DNA of 64,000 nucleotides from Mesorhabditis belari (taxonomy: Eukaryota; Nematoda; Chromadorea; Rhabditida; Rhabditidae), in contig CAUEEP010000900.1 in NCBI GenBank assembly GCA_958450365.1, forward strand, positions 927,501-991,500. Direction: 5' to 3'. Positions 28,701-36,770 of this stretch are shown piece by piece. Under the pieces are notes generated by a model, which did not search any database, was not told where the DNA came from, and saw only the letters and a list, made by a program, of their open reading frames with translations. The translations under genes were made by a program, and so were the position numbers. The number at the start of each line of letters is the position of its first letter. Positions within the stretch are counted from its first letter, which is position 1.

Positions 28701-28936
28701 AAGTCCACCAGCGATCGACCTCAATTCGAAGATATTCGAGGGCAATTTTATAAGGAGATGGAGATGCACTCGGAATTGTACGGCTATTTAGATATCAGGT
28801 TTGGATCGATTGTTTTCGAAAAGCTTTTCACACAAAACTCGTGTACAGCAAGCGGTACTATCCTCTTCCGACGACTACTTTTGAGCCCATTGAGAATTTG
28901 TCGGATCCCTGCCCGAATGATGCGACATTTCAATGA
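4743..28936 (+). CDS. Receptor tyrosine kinase, copy A (large multi-exon gene, ectodomain frameshifted)
   Basis: A single-pass receptor spread over at least 40 small exons. Exon 1 has ATG at 4743 and a hydrophobic leader (MLLLTLFLLMPDS) followed by NPSFAFHGARL. The ectodomain repeats a module about four times. Its hallmarks are xPSFAxHGxRL (4806, 14423, 19205; degenerate at 23965), a WTxxYYPWIxD-type motif (9150, 17939, 21717), an AGADPG-type motif (8632, 16896, 21082) and STATTLFT..QCxFC (17800, 21200). Copy B has all of these in the same order. A membrane exon at 26525-26655 (KWILLGFGVFVLLAVVAGIG) precedes the kinase exons 27182-28936. Introns hold a mariner, a PAT element and MITEs. Against copy B there are +1 insertions near 14410 and 21083 that break the frame, so this copy may be decaying, or these may be assembly errors. 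The ectodomain family is unknown to me; a remote CUB-like relation is only a guess. The kinase assignment is firm, the full exon chain is inference. Confidence 0.7.
6243..8428 (-). mobile_element. mariner transposon, interrupted by a nested Tc1-like element
   Basis: Ends are TTGGGTTGGTGCATTGAAAA at 6243 and the inverted form (TTGGACTGGTGCATTG...) ending 8428, flanked by TA on both sides (6241-6242, 8429-8430). On the minus strand, in pieces, is a mariner transposase: RHIRHVMLHEFLQ and the helix-turn-helix region RTCRVWFAKFRSGDKSLKDA (8090-8230), WVPHDLN (about 7935), the catalytic stretch RIVTGDEKWV (about 7830), WELLDSK (about 7660), LLHDNA (about 6585) and the C-terminal part down to 6330. 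Frames are broken and the ORF is split by the insertion at 6667-7634, so this copy is dead. It sits in an intron of receptor copy A. Confidence 0.9.
6667..7634 (-). mobile_element. Tc1-like transposon nested in the mariner
   Basis: Perfect inverted ends of about 30 bp begin CAGGGTGCGGCAAAAGTTCT at 6667 and end with the complement at 7634, with TA at each flank (6665-6666, 7635-7636). The minus strand carries broken transposase pieces: an N-terminal MDAKKRRTVILELHKAGKI (start near 7480) with an in-frame stop, GRPTTAITPEN, VVFTDEKTFTVQ (the first catalytic Asp region, about 7060) and VMVWAGI. The C-terminal third with the last catalytic residue is missing. At 968 bp it is an internally deleted, non-autonomous copy. 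It landed in the mariner coding region, so it is the younger insertion. Confidence 0.9.
9450..9580 (-). repeat. PAT split direct repeat, terminal A copy
   Basis: Starts TTATGTTTGCTCGCC and ends AACCAGTGT. It matches the internal A copy over 131 bp with two substitutions. It forms the 3' end of the element in coding orientation. Confidence 0.9.
9679..10596 (-). CDS. PAT element tyrosine recombinase
   Basis: A complete 305-residue phage-integrase-fold protein that would insert the circular cDNA. The N-terminal half is a SAM-like DNA-binding region (SLNLYTRAEEERRRFAAKW, then a helical segment to about residue 110). The catalytic half has box I GGLLRVSEASALRW with the first Arg, HSLRAGG (the His-x-x-Arg pair), GRWKSSSGMRPY with Trp in the usual His/Trp position and the nucleophilic Tyr. 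All catalytic residues are present and the frame is open. It lies between the internal B-A junction and the terminal A repeat, downstream of RNase H in coding order, as in PAT elements. Of the element's genes it is the least damaged. Confidence 0.93.
   Translation of the reverse strand: MHEKWSLVLDLLNQAKVPHTLVNRLEELIGKEVAPSSLNLYTRAEEERRRFAAKWDLDRKDTSSLVLFLLEKSRSIKHSALQVKVAAFNFFNGNRPNAWQRHIQAILQAVKRSETPVKHHQAMSLEELRIVIDKGLETSSGKEKRMATMALLMFGGLLRVSEASALRWEDIKELGNGVWELTIRKAKNDQEAEGRSTFVSFPNGTPASQLWYKWRKQAATTYVFPGRNGPIQPRAAATELTNFFKQFGWSNFTSHSLRAGGASTEAARGVPLEALQRRGRWKSSSGMRPYIKDSIEAQGGTTCLE
10665..10789 (-). repeat. PAT split direct repeat, internal B copy
   Basis: Starts GCTATAAACTAACTTACG and ends ATACCATTA, abutting the internal A repeat. 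It matches the terminal B copy except for an 11-bp gap in the T-rich part. Confidence 0.9.
10787..10917 (-). repeat. PAT split direct repeat, internal A copy
   Basis: Same 131-bp unit as 9450-9580. It overlaps the end of the internal B copy at TTA, giving the B-A junction expected to template the ends of the circular intermediate. Confidence 0.9.
10937..11977 (-). CDS. PAT element RNase H and following C-terminal domain (two in-frame stops)
   Basis: The RNase H part (11396-11977) shows LLFTDASALTLGAA, STLRELKGISFGIDSF, VFCDNRGAVAIVN and WIPRELNEDADEMSRQ. These carry the acidic active-site residues in the order typical of Ty3/DIRS RNase H. It stops at 11396. Reading on in the same register recovers the conserved following region VDLFADEFNTK, FVSRYPS, DAFAWKEWW, VVPPPSLLCKSIRW and WTSHPVWPLL, interrupted by TAG near 11396 and TAA near 11345. 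The two stops look like point mutations, so the polyprotein is probably inactive in this copy. Confidence 0.85.
11990..12870 (-). CDS. PAT element reverse transcriptase
   Basis: Motifs in order: WVSPLLVAKN, LRLILDLSYLNQFL, the first catalytic Asp in YMLKFDFKAGYHHI, VLPFGLSPAPWLFTKM, the YLDD box in VLYLDDGLVFANS, and LNFLGFEVDL. The open frame extends to 13102, but the part above about 12870 overlaps gag in another frame and is unlikely to be translated as RT. The true start probably depends on frameshifting or an internal start after gag. The frame ends at 11990, just before the RNase H frame at 11977; the two are probably one polyprotein separated by a frame change. Confidence 0.9.
12903..13481 (-). 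CDS. PAT element Gag-like protein, broken in the zinc knuckle
   Basis: Starts at ATG 13481 (MADDANVQESLTRLEQHLEQ). The N-terminal region is predicted coiled coil (heptad Leu), followed by a basic KKRRFGERPF segment and a Gly/Asn/Arg-rich linker. It ends CYACNQ, then TAA. Reading through the stop continues GHTRYQC, which completes the CX2CX4HX4C spacing of a retroviral-type zinc knuckle. The stop therefore falls inside the nucleic-acid-binding finger, a likely recent nonsense mutation. Gag is the first gene in coding order, next to the terminal B repeat. Confidence 0.85.
   Translation of the reverse strand: MADDANVQESLTRLEQHLEQKLTAKILAKSTTLKSKSFATQVELNLKIINLLESGEEENIREAIRCLQERNSLLVAADDDPRAFELAEVAEKIKTITGADGDKGLGGILLASKLLSNNGPASKKRRFGERPFLERGGAFASPPSRNFNGNNDVLRAIEELKQTMQPTSSRYGYGAVSSRPQGRPIQCYACNQ
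13552..13687 (-). repeat. PAT split direct repeat, terminal B copy
   Basis: Starts GCTATAAACTAAATTACG and ends ATACCATTA, with 11 extra bases (around TTTTTGTCAAAATTTTTT) relative to the internal copy. It forms the 5' end of the element in coding orientation. Confidence 0.9.
15496..15824. repeat. MITE, inverted ends CCGTAAATCCTCTA
   Basis: The left end CCGTAAATCCTCTATTTTTC is mirrored at 15805-15824 (TAATAGAGGATTTACGG). The inner arms (CGATACCATCCTAGGATG versus CGATACCCCCTAGGGTG) also pair. No coding capacity. Intronic in receptor copy A. Confidence 0.8.
16450..16695. repeat. Copy of an interspersed repeat shared with 18582-18810
   Basis: About 230 bp from the AAATTTTTGCATAAATTGGG segment onward is more than 90% identical by eye to 18582-18810, inside the MITE at 18247-18928. 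The terminal inverted repeat is not evident here, so this is a truncated copy. It lies next to a receptor exon ending near 16195. Confidence 0.75.
17176..17330. repeat. Palindromic MITE
   Basis: Arms of about 50 bp (GTTCACCAACCGAGTCA... and ...TGACTCGGTTTGAATCACGG) pair, including AAGCTGAATATCTTT on one arm and AAAGATATTCAGCTT on the other. A fragment of the same unit is at about 14280-14340. Confidence 0.7.
17361..17727. repeat. GATCCGATC-rich inverted-repeat element (TAGACATGGGATC family)
   Basis: Begins TAGATATGGGATCCGATC and ends CGGATCCCATG, with internal GGATCGGATC motifs in both orientations. Related copies are at 35469-35579, about 35695-35802 and 47967-48131. Confidence 0.65.
18247..18928. 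repeat. MITE, inverted ends GACTCTCGATTTAACGA, with internal homopolymers
   Basis: GACTCTCGATTTAACGAC at 18247 is mirrored by ATCGTTAGATCGAGAGTC ending 18928. The interior has A, T and G homopolymer tracts (18369-18540) and the 230-bp segment shared with 16450-16695. Intronic in receptor copy A. Confidence 0.75.
19262..19360. repeat. Minimal MITE of the GACTCTC family
   Basis: About 100 bp: CGACTCTCAATTTAACGAT at the left and ATCGTTAAATCGAGAGTTGA at the right, so it is nearly only the two ends. It directly follows the receptor exon coding for NPSFAIHGARLRGLDV. Confidence 0.75.
22401..22536. repeat. MITE, inverted ends CACAGTCAAACCTCTTTAGT
   Basis: The left arm CAGTCAAACCTCTTTAGTAA is mirrored by TTTACTAAAGAGGTTTGAGTG. 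Solo ends of the same type occur near 5000 (AACCTCTTTAGTAAAG) and at 34557 (CAGTCAAACCTCTTTAGT). Confidence 0.75.
25061..25580. repeat. mariner-derived MITE, ends TTGGGTTGGGGAGAATG
   Basis: 27-bp inverted ends with one mismatch (TTGGGTTGGGGAGAATGCGT at the left), flanked by TA on both sides (25059-25060, 25581-25582). No transposase. The interior shares blocks with 51555-51900 and 62760-63000. Confidence 0.8.
26525..26655 (+). other. Transmembrane-helix exon of receptor copy A
   Basis: The exon opens after TTAG and reads SDGNVVEKSSSKPFVK, then about 22 hydrophobic residues (WILLGFGVFVLLAVVAGIG), then the basic stop-transfer SFIRIRKA. Polarity fits a type I protein with the kinase inside. Copy B has the equivalent exon at about 37110-37265 on the minus strand (IWIWLGVGIFGVLAISIATG followed by IKKR). 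Confidence 0.8.
26760..26951. repeat. MITE with 60-bp inverted arms
   Basis: AAGTGTTATACATCATTTTG at the left pairs with the complement ending 26951. The arms include CTAATGAGGCAAAGCATTTG in both. It separates the membrane exon from the kinase exons of receptor copy A. Confidence 0.85.
27182..28936 (+). CDS. Tyrosine-kinase domain exons of receptor copy A
   Basis: Exons 27182-27343, 27526-27602, 27646-27823, 27901-27960, 28009-28089, 28128-28255, 28309 to about 28450, about 28676-28799 and a last exon to TGA at 28936 join in phase. In order they give the glycine loop GTGAYAVVYRG, the ATP-binding lysine in NDVAVK, the helix-C glutamate region EEFLAEIEFMKQL, the catalytic loop HRDVAARN (the tyrosine-kinase form), DFGLCR, KWMAPEA and DVWSFGVLLYEMYSFG. 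All residues needed for catalysis are present. The activation segment between DFG and APE has no tyrosine. The tail is RYYPLPTTTFEPIENLSDP. A 48-nt in-frame intron (27961-28008) separates DAL from VFLSAKEIVHRD. Family: receptor tyrosine kinase; subfamily not determined. Confidence 0.88.
27543..27810 (+). repeat. Near-identical kinase segment shared with copy B (inverted)
   Basis: 268 bp covering the VAVK exon, a full 43-nt intron and most of the EEFLAEIEF exon. It matches 35876-36143 (minus) with six substitutions and no gaps; the intron is identical. The identity begins and ends abruptly. Neighbouring exons (for example the DFG exon, about 80% identical) are much more diverged. Confidence 0.9.
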
Positions 28937-30948
28937 TGCGACATTTCAAGAGCATTGAAACTTTTTCTTTGTTTTCATTGTTTGTGTAATGGTTGTTTTC
29001 TTACATTTTTAAAACTTTGTTTGCTTTTGCTATCTTATCAAAAGAATTTATCACTTTGCTATGGATTTTGGTCGCAAATACTAACACCAACTATTTCGTA
29101 ACAGAAAATCACGGTGGGGAGGTGATGTCAGAGCAGGAGGAAAACATCACTAAAAGATAGTTACGGTGAAAGGAAATAGGCTGAATGATTTTTATAATAT
29201 TAAATCAAGTGGTGTCAATAGCTATAAACCGGAAATATACAATTACATTACCGATCAAATTCATCGCCAAGCTGAGAATAAAAAGAAAGAAATGCGTTTT
29301 TTTGTTTCTCTTCAAAATAACTGAGCGAAAGATCCTTTTGGAGGCTTATTCGATTTGATAAATATTAACAACAAGCTCTTATTTTGGAGAGGAATAGCGA
29401 TAAAAAGAAATTCAGACGAAAATAGGCTCCACGCTAAAATGAAATGTTTCTGGTAGAAACTTTAAGACATGTACATGCACATCTTTTCGTACTTTCGTGT
29501 AACAATACCGTTTTGCACAGTTACATTCACCGTTATTCTGCGCCAAGTACAAACTTTTCGAACCCATCTGATCGGTCAACAAAAAACATCATAACTTTTC
29601 TCTACAAGGGCATGAAAGTGTGGTATCACTTTCTTTTCTCATCTTTCTTTCTTATCTTCATCTTTCTTGGGTTATCATTGAAAAATTTGCTTTAGCTAGA
29701 AGCAAGCTTGCCGAAGCCCGGGATGTAAAAAGATACACGTTTTAAAATTTTAGACTTTCTTTTGCACCGGACTTCAGGACTTCAGGAACGTACTGAATCT
29801 CCAACCAGGCCGAGCTGCTATGGTTGTACAGAAATGGATTTCTTTTTCTGTATTTCTGTACTCAATTAGAGCAATTCAAAATTTCAAGACCAGACCATAC
29901 TGCTTCTTGACTATTGTTAAACTTCATTTCAATTTTTCAATTTCAATTTCTTATTTGACTTTCAAATGTAAATCAAAGGAGTGTTTCCGTAAGCTCTGGT
30001 TTTTTCTAATTGTAAGCTCGTGATATATGCATTTTATTATAGATAATTAAAAACTTCCTGCTTACCTTGCAGAATAACGTATGTTTCGCCTCCATTCCCC
30101 TTTGTGTTTCCTCGTAGGTAGCTATTTCAAAGAAGCCACACACAAAGAAGCTAAAATGTAAAAATTGAAACTGCCTCCTAATGAAAGAATTTGGAAGAAA
30201 AGAAAAAAAGAAAAAAGAAATTTTTTAGAAAATGGAGGTCCAATGAGCATCTTTATTGGGTAAGGTATTTGATTGAGCTCTTTTTGAATAAGGTCTGGAA
30301 GGTGTGCTAAAAATTGTCAATAATTTCCCCCAAGAGCTCGGCTTTTGGCTTTGGCAATTGACAATAGTAATTGTTGTGAGTTTTTCAAAATTGGCGCTCT
30401 CATTCTCTCGTTTGATCACCACCAAATCCTAAGCAGAAGATCTCGAGACAAACTCGACAAACTCTTCTTTCATTTCACCCGTGAGATCAGAAGTCCTTAC
30501 AAACAACGACGAAACAAATTATTGTTACTTATTGATTATTTAGAGAGAATTTATGTTGTTAACACAATCATTGTTACATGTCGATCTTGTCGCATGTTGC
30601 TGTCGACCTTTCGTCAATTGCTTGTTTGTTTCGAGCTTTTTACTGAGACACCCAATCTTTTACTTGTAAGAGACTCCTGTTTTGCAAACAGATTTATCAA
30701 AAAGAAATTGGTATCTAATTGACGACTTATTTGTCGCATTTTCTTGGTTTCCTCAAATGCACCAGCCACATGTGCGGGCACATTGGTTGCGCTTATGGTA
30801 GCACGTCATCGCCGTATGGGAACCGAAAGAGTGTTGATAGCAACTAAATAAAAATTTTATATATGCGGTTCGTAACAAGGTTTGTTTACTTAGAGACTCT
30901 ACTAGAAGAGTGTCATAAGAAATATCAGAACCATTTCGTGGCCATCAC
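28937..30948. other. Intergenic, no gene recognised
   Basis: Two kilobases between the 3' ends of receptor copy A and the cysteine-rich gene, which converge. AT-rich unique sequence. I find no splice-consistent exon chain. An open frame at 30345-30722 has no recognisable similarity or leader and looks fortuitous. Confidence 0.5.
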
Positions 30949-32941
30949 TCACTCGGTCTTGTTGGTGGTGTCATGGCAATAACACTCGTTGACTCCACCG
31001 ACGCGGTAGCAAGCATAGTCTTCCGGACAACGTCCCGCCGTTGCACCTAAATAGACCGATATCACAAAGTACTAATCGGCAACCCTGTAAAATACTTGTG
31101 ATTCTGGGATTCTAGGTTCTAGGCCGGCACTGTGCACAGTTTACGTTTCTAGTCTTTTTAAGGGTCGAAACTTCTAACTAGAATACTTGGGTTTTAGAGG
31201 CATCCGTTAGAAAATTCATACACTAGAAGAATACAGGCACTGTATGTGGTTCATTTTCTAAAGCCATAGGACCCATGTATTTTTAAATGAACTAGAACTG
31301 CGCCCCCAAATGCTTTACCCTCTAGACTCAAGCAATCTCTATCCAAGAAATTGCTATTCAAGAACTTTGAAAAACGATGAAACAAGATCATGAGTCTCGA
31401 ATTAGAATCCTCAATCAAGTATAATACTACACAGAGGTTTTCTCCCTACTCGTATAATGAAACGTACGACTGGTTGGCGGCACGGTGACATAGTCGGGCT
31501 TTGGTGCACATTCACCCTCCTTATAATAGCAATTGTTGAGCGTTCCATCAAAGTAGCAGTTGCCGCCCTCGCTGCACACTAACTTGTTGTCGTCGTACTG
31601 CTCGTGGCGAGCCTCTGCAAAAAATTTTAGGCTTAAGTGCAGGAATGGGGCTTTCTTGGTTCACTACTGAAATTTAGAAAAAAGGCGGAGAGTTTTTGCA
31701 ATTCAAAAGTGGAAACGAGTTTATACATATATATGTCCGCATCCGACCTAATTCTTTCTCCTGCAAGTTTTTTCAAATGTAGTTTCACTTTAAGAAACTA
31801 CTCGCCGAGATCTACTAGATCCTACCAGCCATTCAAAGTAGACATAGGTAAGTTTAGGTCGAATTCCGGCAAACATGTAAAAAGATAATAAATGAAAAAG
31901 AGGTATCGCAATTAAATATATAAGAGTAGAACTAACCGCCGTATGGCTGCCAGGTGACACTCGCCGGCAACGGGGGGCAATCGGCCATTGCTTCCTTAAG
32001 AAATAAAACGTGGATTTAGCTGCTGTTTACTCTTTTAAACTTATTCTTAGACTGACCCAACGAAACTTTATCCAAAACTCTTCAGAAAACTTTCCAAACA
32101 TTGGGCCACGCCAAAGCCAAATCCAAGAAAGAAAGGAGTGTTGCTTGGCTTTTTAGTTCTTTTTAGGTTTTGTATACGGATTCGAATATCCAACCTCCGA
32201 CATGTAGCACTGATTCATCGATCCATCATAATAGCAATGGAGTCCTTTCTTACACTTGATTCCCGCTACACTGCCATACGCATCGTAATAGGCAGCTGAA
32301 AGGGATCGGCCGTTTTTTGCTTAAAAATTACTAACGCTCTTCCGGAGCCCAGGTGATGGTGGCGGGTAAATCAGGGCAAAACGGCTCGTAGTCCTGAAAA
32401 TTTTATGCTATACAACAACAAATTGGTGATATCGTGGAGTTAACCTTGGTCGGATAGCATTGATTCTTCGTGCCGTCAAAGTAGCAATTCAGCATACAAC
32501 AGGGGCATCGATAGCCGCCATAGTCACTTTCCGTGGCTTCTGCAAAGTTTTTTGTGTTCTTTTTGGGAAAACCACGGGCAATGAACAAATTTGTTCTTTA
32601 AGTTCTGTTGGGATTCGATAAGCTATATTCTATATCCTAGCAGAAAAAAAGGAAATAGTCCAAGTGAGTAAAAAAAGTCGAACCTTGAACTGGCGGCCAG
32701 GTGACATTGGCTGGCACGGCCTGGCAGTTCCCCGCCAATGCCTGAAAAGATTTTGTGAAACAGTTTTAACTACTTTCAACGGTTTTTGCTTTGCCATTCC
32801 TCTCGGCCAATCAATTGACATACGCCCCTTTAAATTCTAGAGATCCTTAGAAAAGGGTCAATTGGGGAGTAATCTGGATTCAAAATTTAAAGAAACCTGA
32901 TGGACGATGGAGCTCAGAAGGAAGAGAATTGTAATCGACAT
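30949..32941 (-). CDS. Secreted cysteine-rich protein with three repeats of a CYxDGxxNxCY motif
   Basis: Starts at 32941 with a signal peptide (MSITILFLLSSIVHQ) and ends TGA at 30949-30951. Exons in order encode ALAGNCQAVPANVTWPPV, then a cysteine block with NCYFDGTKNQCYPTK; FCPDLPATITWAPEE, then HCYYDGSMNQCYMSE; DCPPLPASVTWQPYG, then NCYFDGTLNNCYYKE; and a tail CPEDYACYRVGGVNECYCH. So a unit of about 60 residues, (C-x-LPA-x-TW) plus (C-Y-[FY]-D-G-x-x-N-x-C-Y), occurs three times, each split by an intron at the same place. There is no membrane segment. I do not recognise the family. It lies between the two inverted receptor copies, downstream of copy B on the same strand. Confidence 0.8.
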
Positions 32942-33816
32942 CTTTTTGGTGCTCGACTTCGGGGTATCTTTCCACATCACATCGCCTCCCTTTTATACTC
33001 GATTTCAAGCCCAAAAACCCCGAACGTGAAAGGTTTCAGTATTTTGTGATTTTTCGATTAAATTTCAACCAAAACGTGGCTCTTGCCTTTCTATTCAACC
33101 TTTTGATCACCTTTTTGATCTCTTGAATACGAACTGAAAATAGGGATTCATTCCGTGAACTTAGAAATTAAAAATTGTACTGTAAATGTAAATGTCATTC
33201 CATGTATTCCACAATTTTTGATCACCTTTCGATCAAAAATCGTGCGAATGCATCCCGATTTCTTGATTACTTTTTTTGATCTATTCAGCAAACGAATTGA
33301 ATGGTGAAGAGATTAATCCGAGAATAGCCTCGATTCAGTTCAGGTCTCTGATCATTTGAATGTCTGGGATTGAATGACATCAAGCACAGGGGCGACTTCG
33401 ACGAAGGCTATATGCTGGACGTGGTTAGTGTTTCGAGGTTGCCATGATAACTTTTCAATTATTAATTAAAGTAAATAATTTCTTCTTAGATGATCTTTTC
33501 AGATGATTGTTAGCTTGTGTATTCTGCATTGAATCTTTAGCTAATCCTTGCTTTCCTCACTTTCGACTTTCTGTTTTCCCTGTTCAATTCTGATAATTCT
33601 GGGGGCTCAACACTTTTTAACAATAACAATCTCCATCGAGAATGCACGCCCTTCAAGTTGTTATTTGCCTAAGTTCAGTTGATAATTTTTTAAGGTATTT
33701 ACGATTACTAAAGTAAGTGACTTTATGTAAATGTGATGTGGGAAAACACGGAATTTTGGAAATAAAATAACAACTTTGGATAAACAACAAAAGTAAGCAG
33801 TAAAAGCTTTATTAAC
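32942..33816. other. Spacer between receptor copy B and the cysteine-rich gene
   Basis: About 875 bp holding the 3' region of copy B and the promoter of the cysteine-rich gene on the same strand. Apart from the TATA box I see no feature. GATCA-rich phrases (TTTTTGATC, TTTTGATCACC) recur at 33110-33280 without clear structure. Confidence 0.45.
32991..32997 (-). promoter_or_regulatory. TATA box of the cysteine-rich gene
   Basis: On the minus strand the sequence reads GAGTATAAAAGGGAGG, with TATAAAA about 50 nt upstream of the ATG at 32941. That spacing allows a start site about 30 nt downstream of the box and a leader of about 20 nt. Confidence 0.6.
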
Positions 33817-36770
33817 CTAGAACTTCTCATCTTCCACATCCTCCCAGGAATCCTCAGTGGCCTCGGAAGTCGGCTCCAGAAGTGTATAGTACCGCTTGCT
33901 GAAATTCTAGTGTTTACATTCTAACATCTTCTTGATGCCAGCCAGCCAACCAGACATCCAAGTAGCCGTACAACTCTGCGTGGTCCTCCATTTCTTTATA
34001 AAAACGCTCTCGAATATCTTCGAATCGAGGTCGATCTTCGGGGTTTTCCTCCCAGCAAGTCGCTGACGTTTTAAGGCTAAAATTTCTTGGATAAACTCTT
34101 CAAGCATCTTAGACTAAAGCCAAACTCCCTTTTTAGTAGAATTACCAAACCAGGAGTTTTTTCTTTAGTTTGAACAGAAAAAAAAGAAAATGGATGAAAT
34201 CATGGAAAAAAGAACAATCGGAAATCCTCTTTTGCTACCGAACAATGGGAAATCCAAAAAAAGCACAAACATGAATTCGGGTGCTGTGAATGGAATTTTC
34301 AGCCGTTTTCCTTCCTTCAAAAGCGGCAACAATTCGGCGGGTTCAACGTCAGACCACGGAGATTTCCCGTAGTTGTACATCTCGTAGAGTAACACCCCAA
34401 ATGACCAACTGAAAGCGAAAAATTAGTCTCAACCTCTAGCATACTGCAAAACTCTTGATAGTTTATGGATTGTTTTTCCTTCTGATAATGCATTTCATTT
34501 ACACATTGGTATGCTTTAAATGACTTTGGATACAACATCTCGATATTTTAACTATACAGTCAAACCTCTTTAGTAAACAAACCTCATAGTAACTTCTAGG
34601 GCTTTTTTTTCAAGCCGAATGTTGGTTAATCCTAGATGACAAGATTCGTGGCTCGATATCGAGCTTTTTTCTAGATGCCTTTCGAGAACTTACAATTGTG
34701 TTTTCAAGTTGTTATTATGAGAGTGGGGAAACACGATGACTCATAGCAGAGCTTAATATTTAAATTTTTTCAAACCAAGCTTCTGGGGCTTTCCTATAGT
34801 TGACCGCTTTTAGAATTTTACCCCTTTTATTTCCAACATTCAGTGAAAAATAGCCCAAAATTTGGTTATTCGTAAAGTCTTAAAACACTCCGACAAAGTC
34901 TAGCTTCCACTCGCATGAAAACAATAACGACTTATTACAATATTTTTCGTGCTCTTTCACACACTTACACATCGCACTCCGGCGAGAAATCCGCGAATTC
35001 GATTGCTTCGGGCGCCATCCATTTGATTGGGAATTTCCCGTCACGTACACCTGCCACCATATCTTTTTGGAAGCGGCAAAGACCAAAATCGGAAAGCTGA
35101 AAATGGATTTGAGAGCAACAATGGTTTTGCCCCTTTCAAACAAAACCTTAGCTGTTTTGTCTTTTGTGACAAGCACATTCCTGGCAGCCACATCTCGATG
35201 AACGATTTCTTTTGCAGAAAGGAAAACCTTAATATTTGCGTATTCAAAGAGAACTCCAAGAAAATTCAACCAGCGCGTCACTTATTTGCCAACCGATCGG
35301 GACAAGGTCGTCGAACTCGAGTGGTGATTCCTGGAAAGAGGATTGAAGTGAGTTTTTTGGATAAATATTTTCAATCAGCACAAATTTGGATTCTTTTTAT
35401 TATTTTTACAAATTCAAGACTGTTTCCTAAAGCTTACAACTGATTCAAGATCTTGATATAATGGGTGCTAGACATGAGATGATTCCATTTAAACGACTAT
35501 CAGCTTTGTCCGATTAGCGGATCTGCCGGATCGGATCGGGTAGTTATCCGATCGGAATCCGATCTGGATCCCATGTCTACTGGGAAAGAAAATAGTTTTA
35601 CAATGAAACGATAGCAAAAAATCAAGGTCACAAAACCAAATACAAAATTATTCAGATTACTACCCAAAGTTTAGGAAATAGTCCCAGGAATGGATATGTG
35701 CATGGACCGATTTTTCATTGGATCGATCGATCCCATTGGCGGGTCTGTAGTAGATTGGGTCGGATAGTTAGCCGATCGAAATCCGATCCGGATCCCATGT
35801 CTAATGGCTGCCGTGTTAATAAGGTGTCCAATTCTTGGTCCAACCAACTCCCCGCTCCTCACTTCATATTTCAGGTGTTCCGGATCCATTTGTCGGAGGA
35901 GTGAGAGTAAAGCGCCGAGTTCACAAATGCCCGTCACAATCAACGGATAGTCGGGATTTGTCGAGCAGCCGACAAGCGAGAGAATATGCGGATGGAAGGG
36001 CAACTGTTTCATAAATTCGATCTCCGCCAAGAACTCTTCTCTAAATTTACACAATAAAAATAAACAACACATTTTTAAAAAACCTGTTTGCGTGTGTCGC
36101 TTGTTCATGCGGAGATTTCACCGCCACATCGTTACCATCGTTTCCCAGAAAATAGGAAAGCTGTAAAGTTGGAACCAATGTTCATTGGAGAGCTTTTCTA
36201 CTGAGTGTCTCAAAATTATTCGGAACAGTGCCATATTACAGCGGTAAAGCCGTCCTTAAAAAAACTCGTACACATTTTTCATAATGTTAATCTCCTATCA
36301 AACAAAAAGAAACGCAAAAAAACAGACGATTAAGAAACGAAATCTGAACGGCCATTTGACTTCCAAAAGGTCACATTTTTGCAGTTTTGCAGTTGCAGTT
36401 GCAGCGCCTTTGCAAAATGGCGAAATAAAATGGAATTAAACTAAAACCAGGTGTCTGTTGTATGCAAATGAGTCAACGAGTGGCTTAGCAGAAAAGTACC
36501 CAATTCTCATAGAGTAAATAATCAAGCTGCAATTCTTGATTTAAAGAAGAATTTGTTTAAAACCCGGCTCTTTTATCGTTCCGGGTAATTTTGGGACACC
36601 ATGTATATAGCTACGGTGCCTCGCCTGTAGTGATGGATAAATCCTGGCGACTGGGGGTATCCCTTCAAGGTATCCCCGGCGCACGATCGCTGAAGCTCCA
36701 GCTCCGAGTCTTTCCTCGAATATCCGCAATTCTCGCGCCGACACCTCCCACACGTCGCCGCTTTGCTGTG
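33817..36770 (-). CDS. Tyrosine-kinase domain exons of receptor copy B
   Basis: In coding order: glycine loop LGAGASAIVRRG (exon ending at 36625), NDVAVKSPHEQ (36084-36160), EEFLAEIEFMKQLPFHPHIL, FDDLVPIGWQISDAL, a 43-nt intron, VFLSAKEIVHRDVAARNVLV, DFGLCRFQKDMVAGVRD, KWMAPEAIEFADF, DVWSFGVLLYEMYNYGKSPW, and TCWEENPEDRPRFEDIRERF. All catalytic residues are present, and as in copy A there is no tyrosine between DFG and APE. The first kinase exon is followed by GC rather than GT (CTACAG then GCGAGG), where copy A has GT. So a GC-AG intron or a splicing lesion must be considered. The C-terminal tail is acidic and unlike that of copy A. Confidence 0.87.

Noticed and set aside
30345..30722. 125-codon plus-strand open frame
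   Set aside because: No recognisable similarity, no leader or splice context, and AT-rich composition; probably fortuitous.
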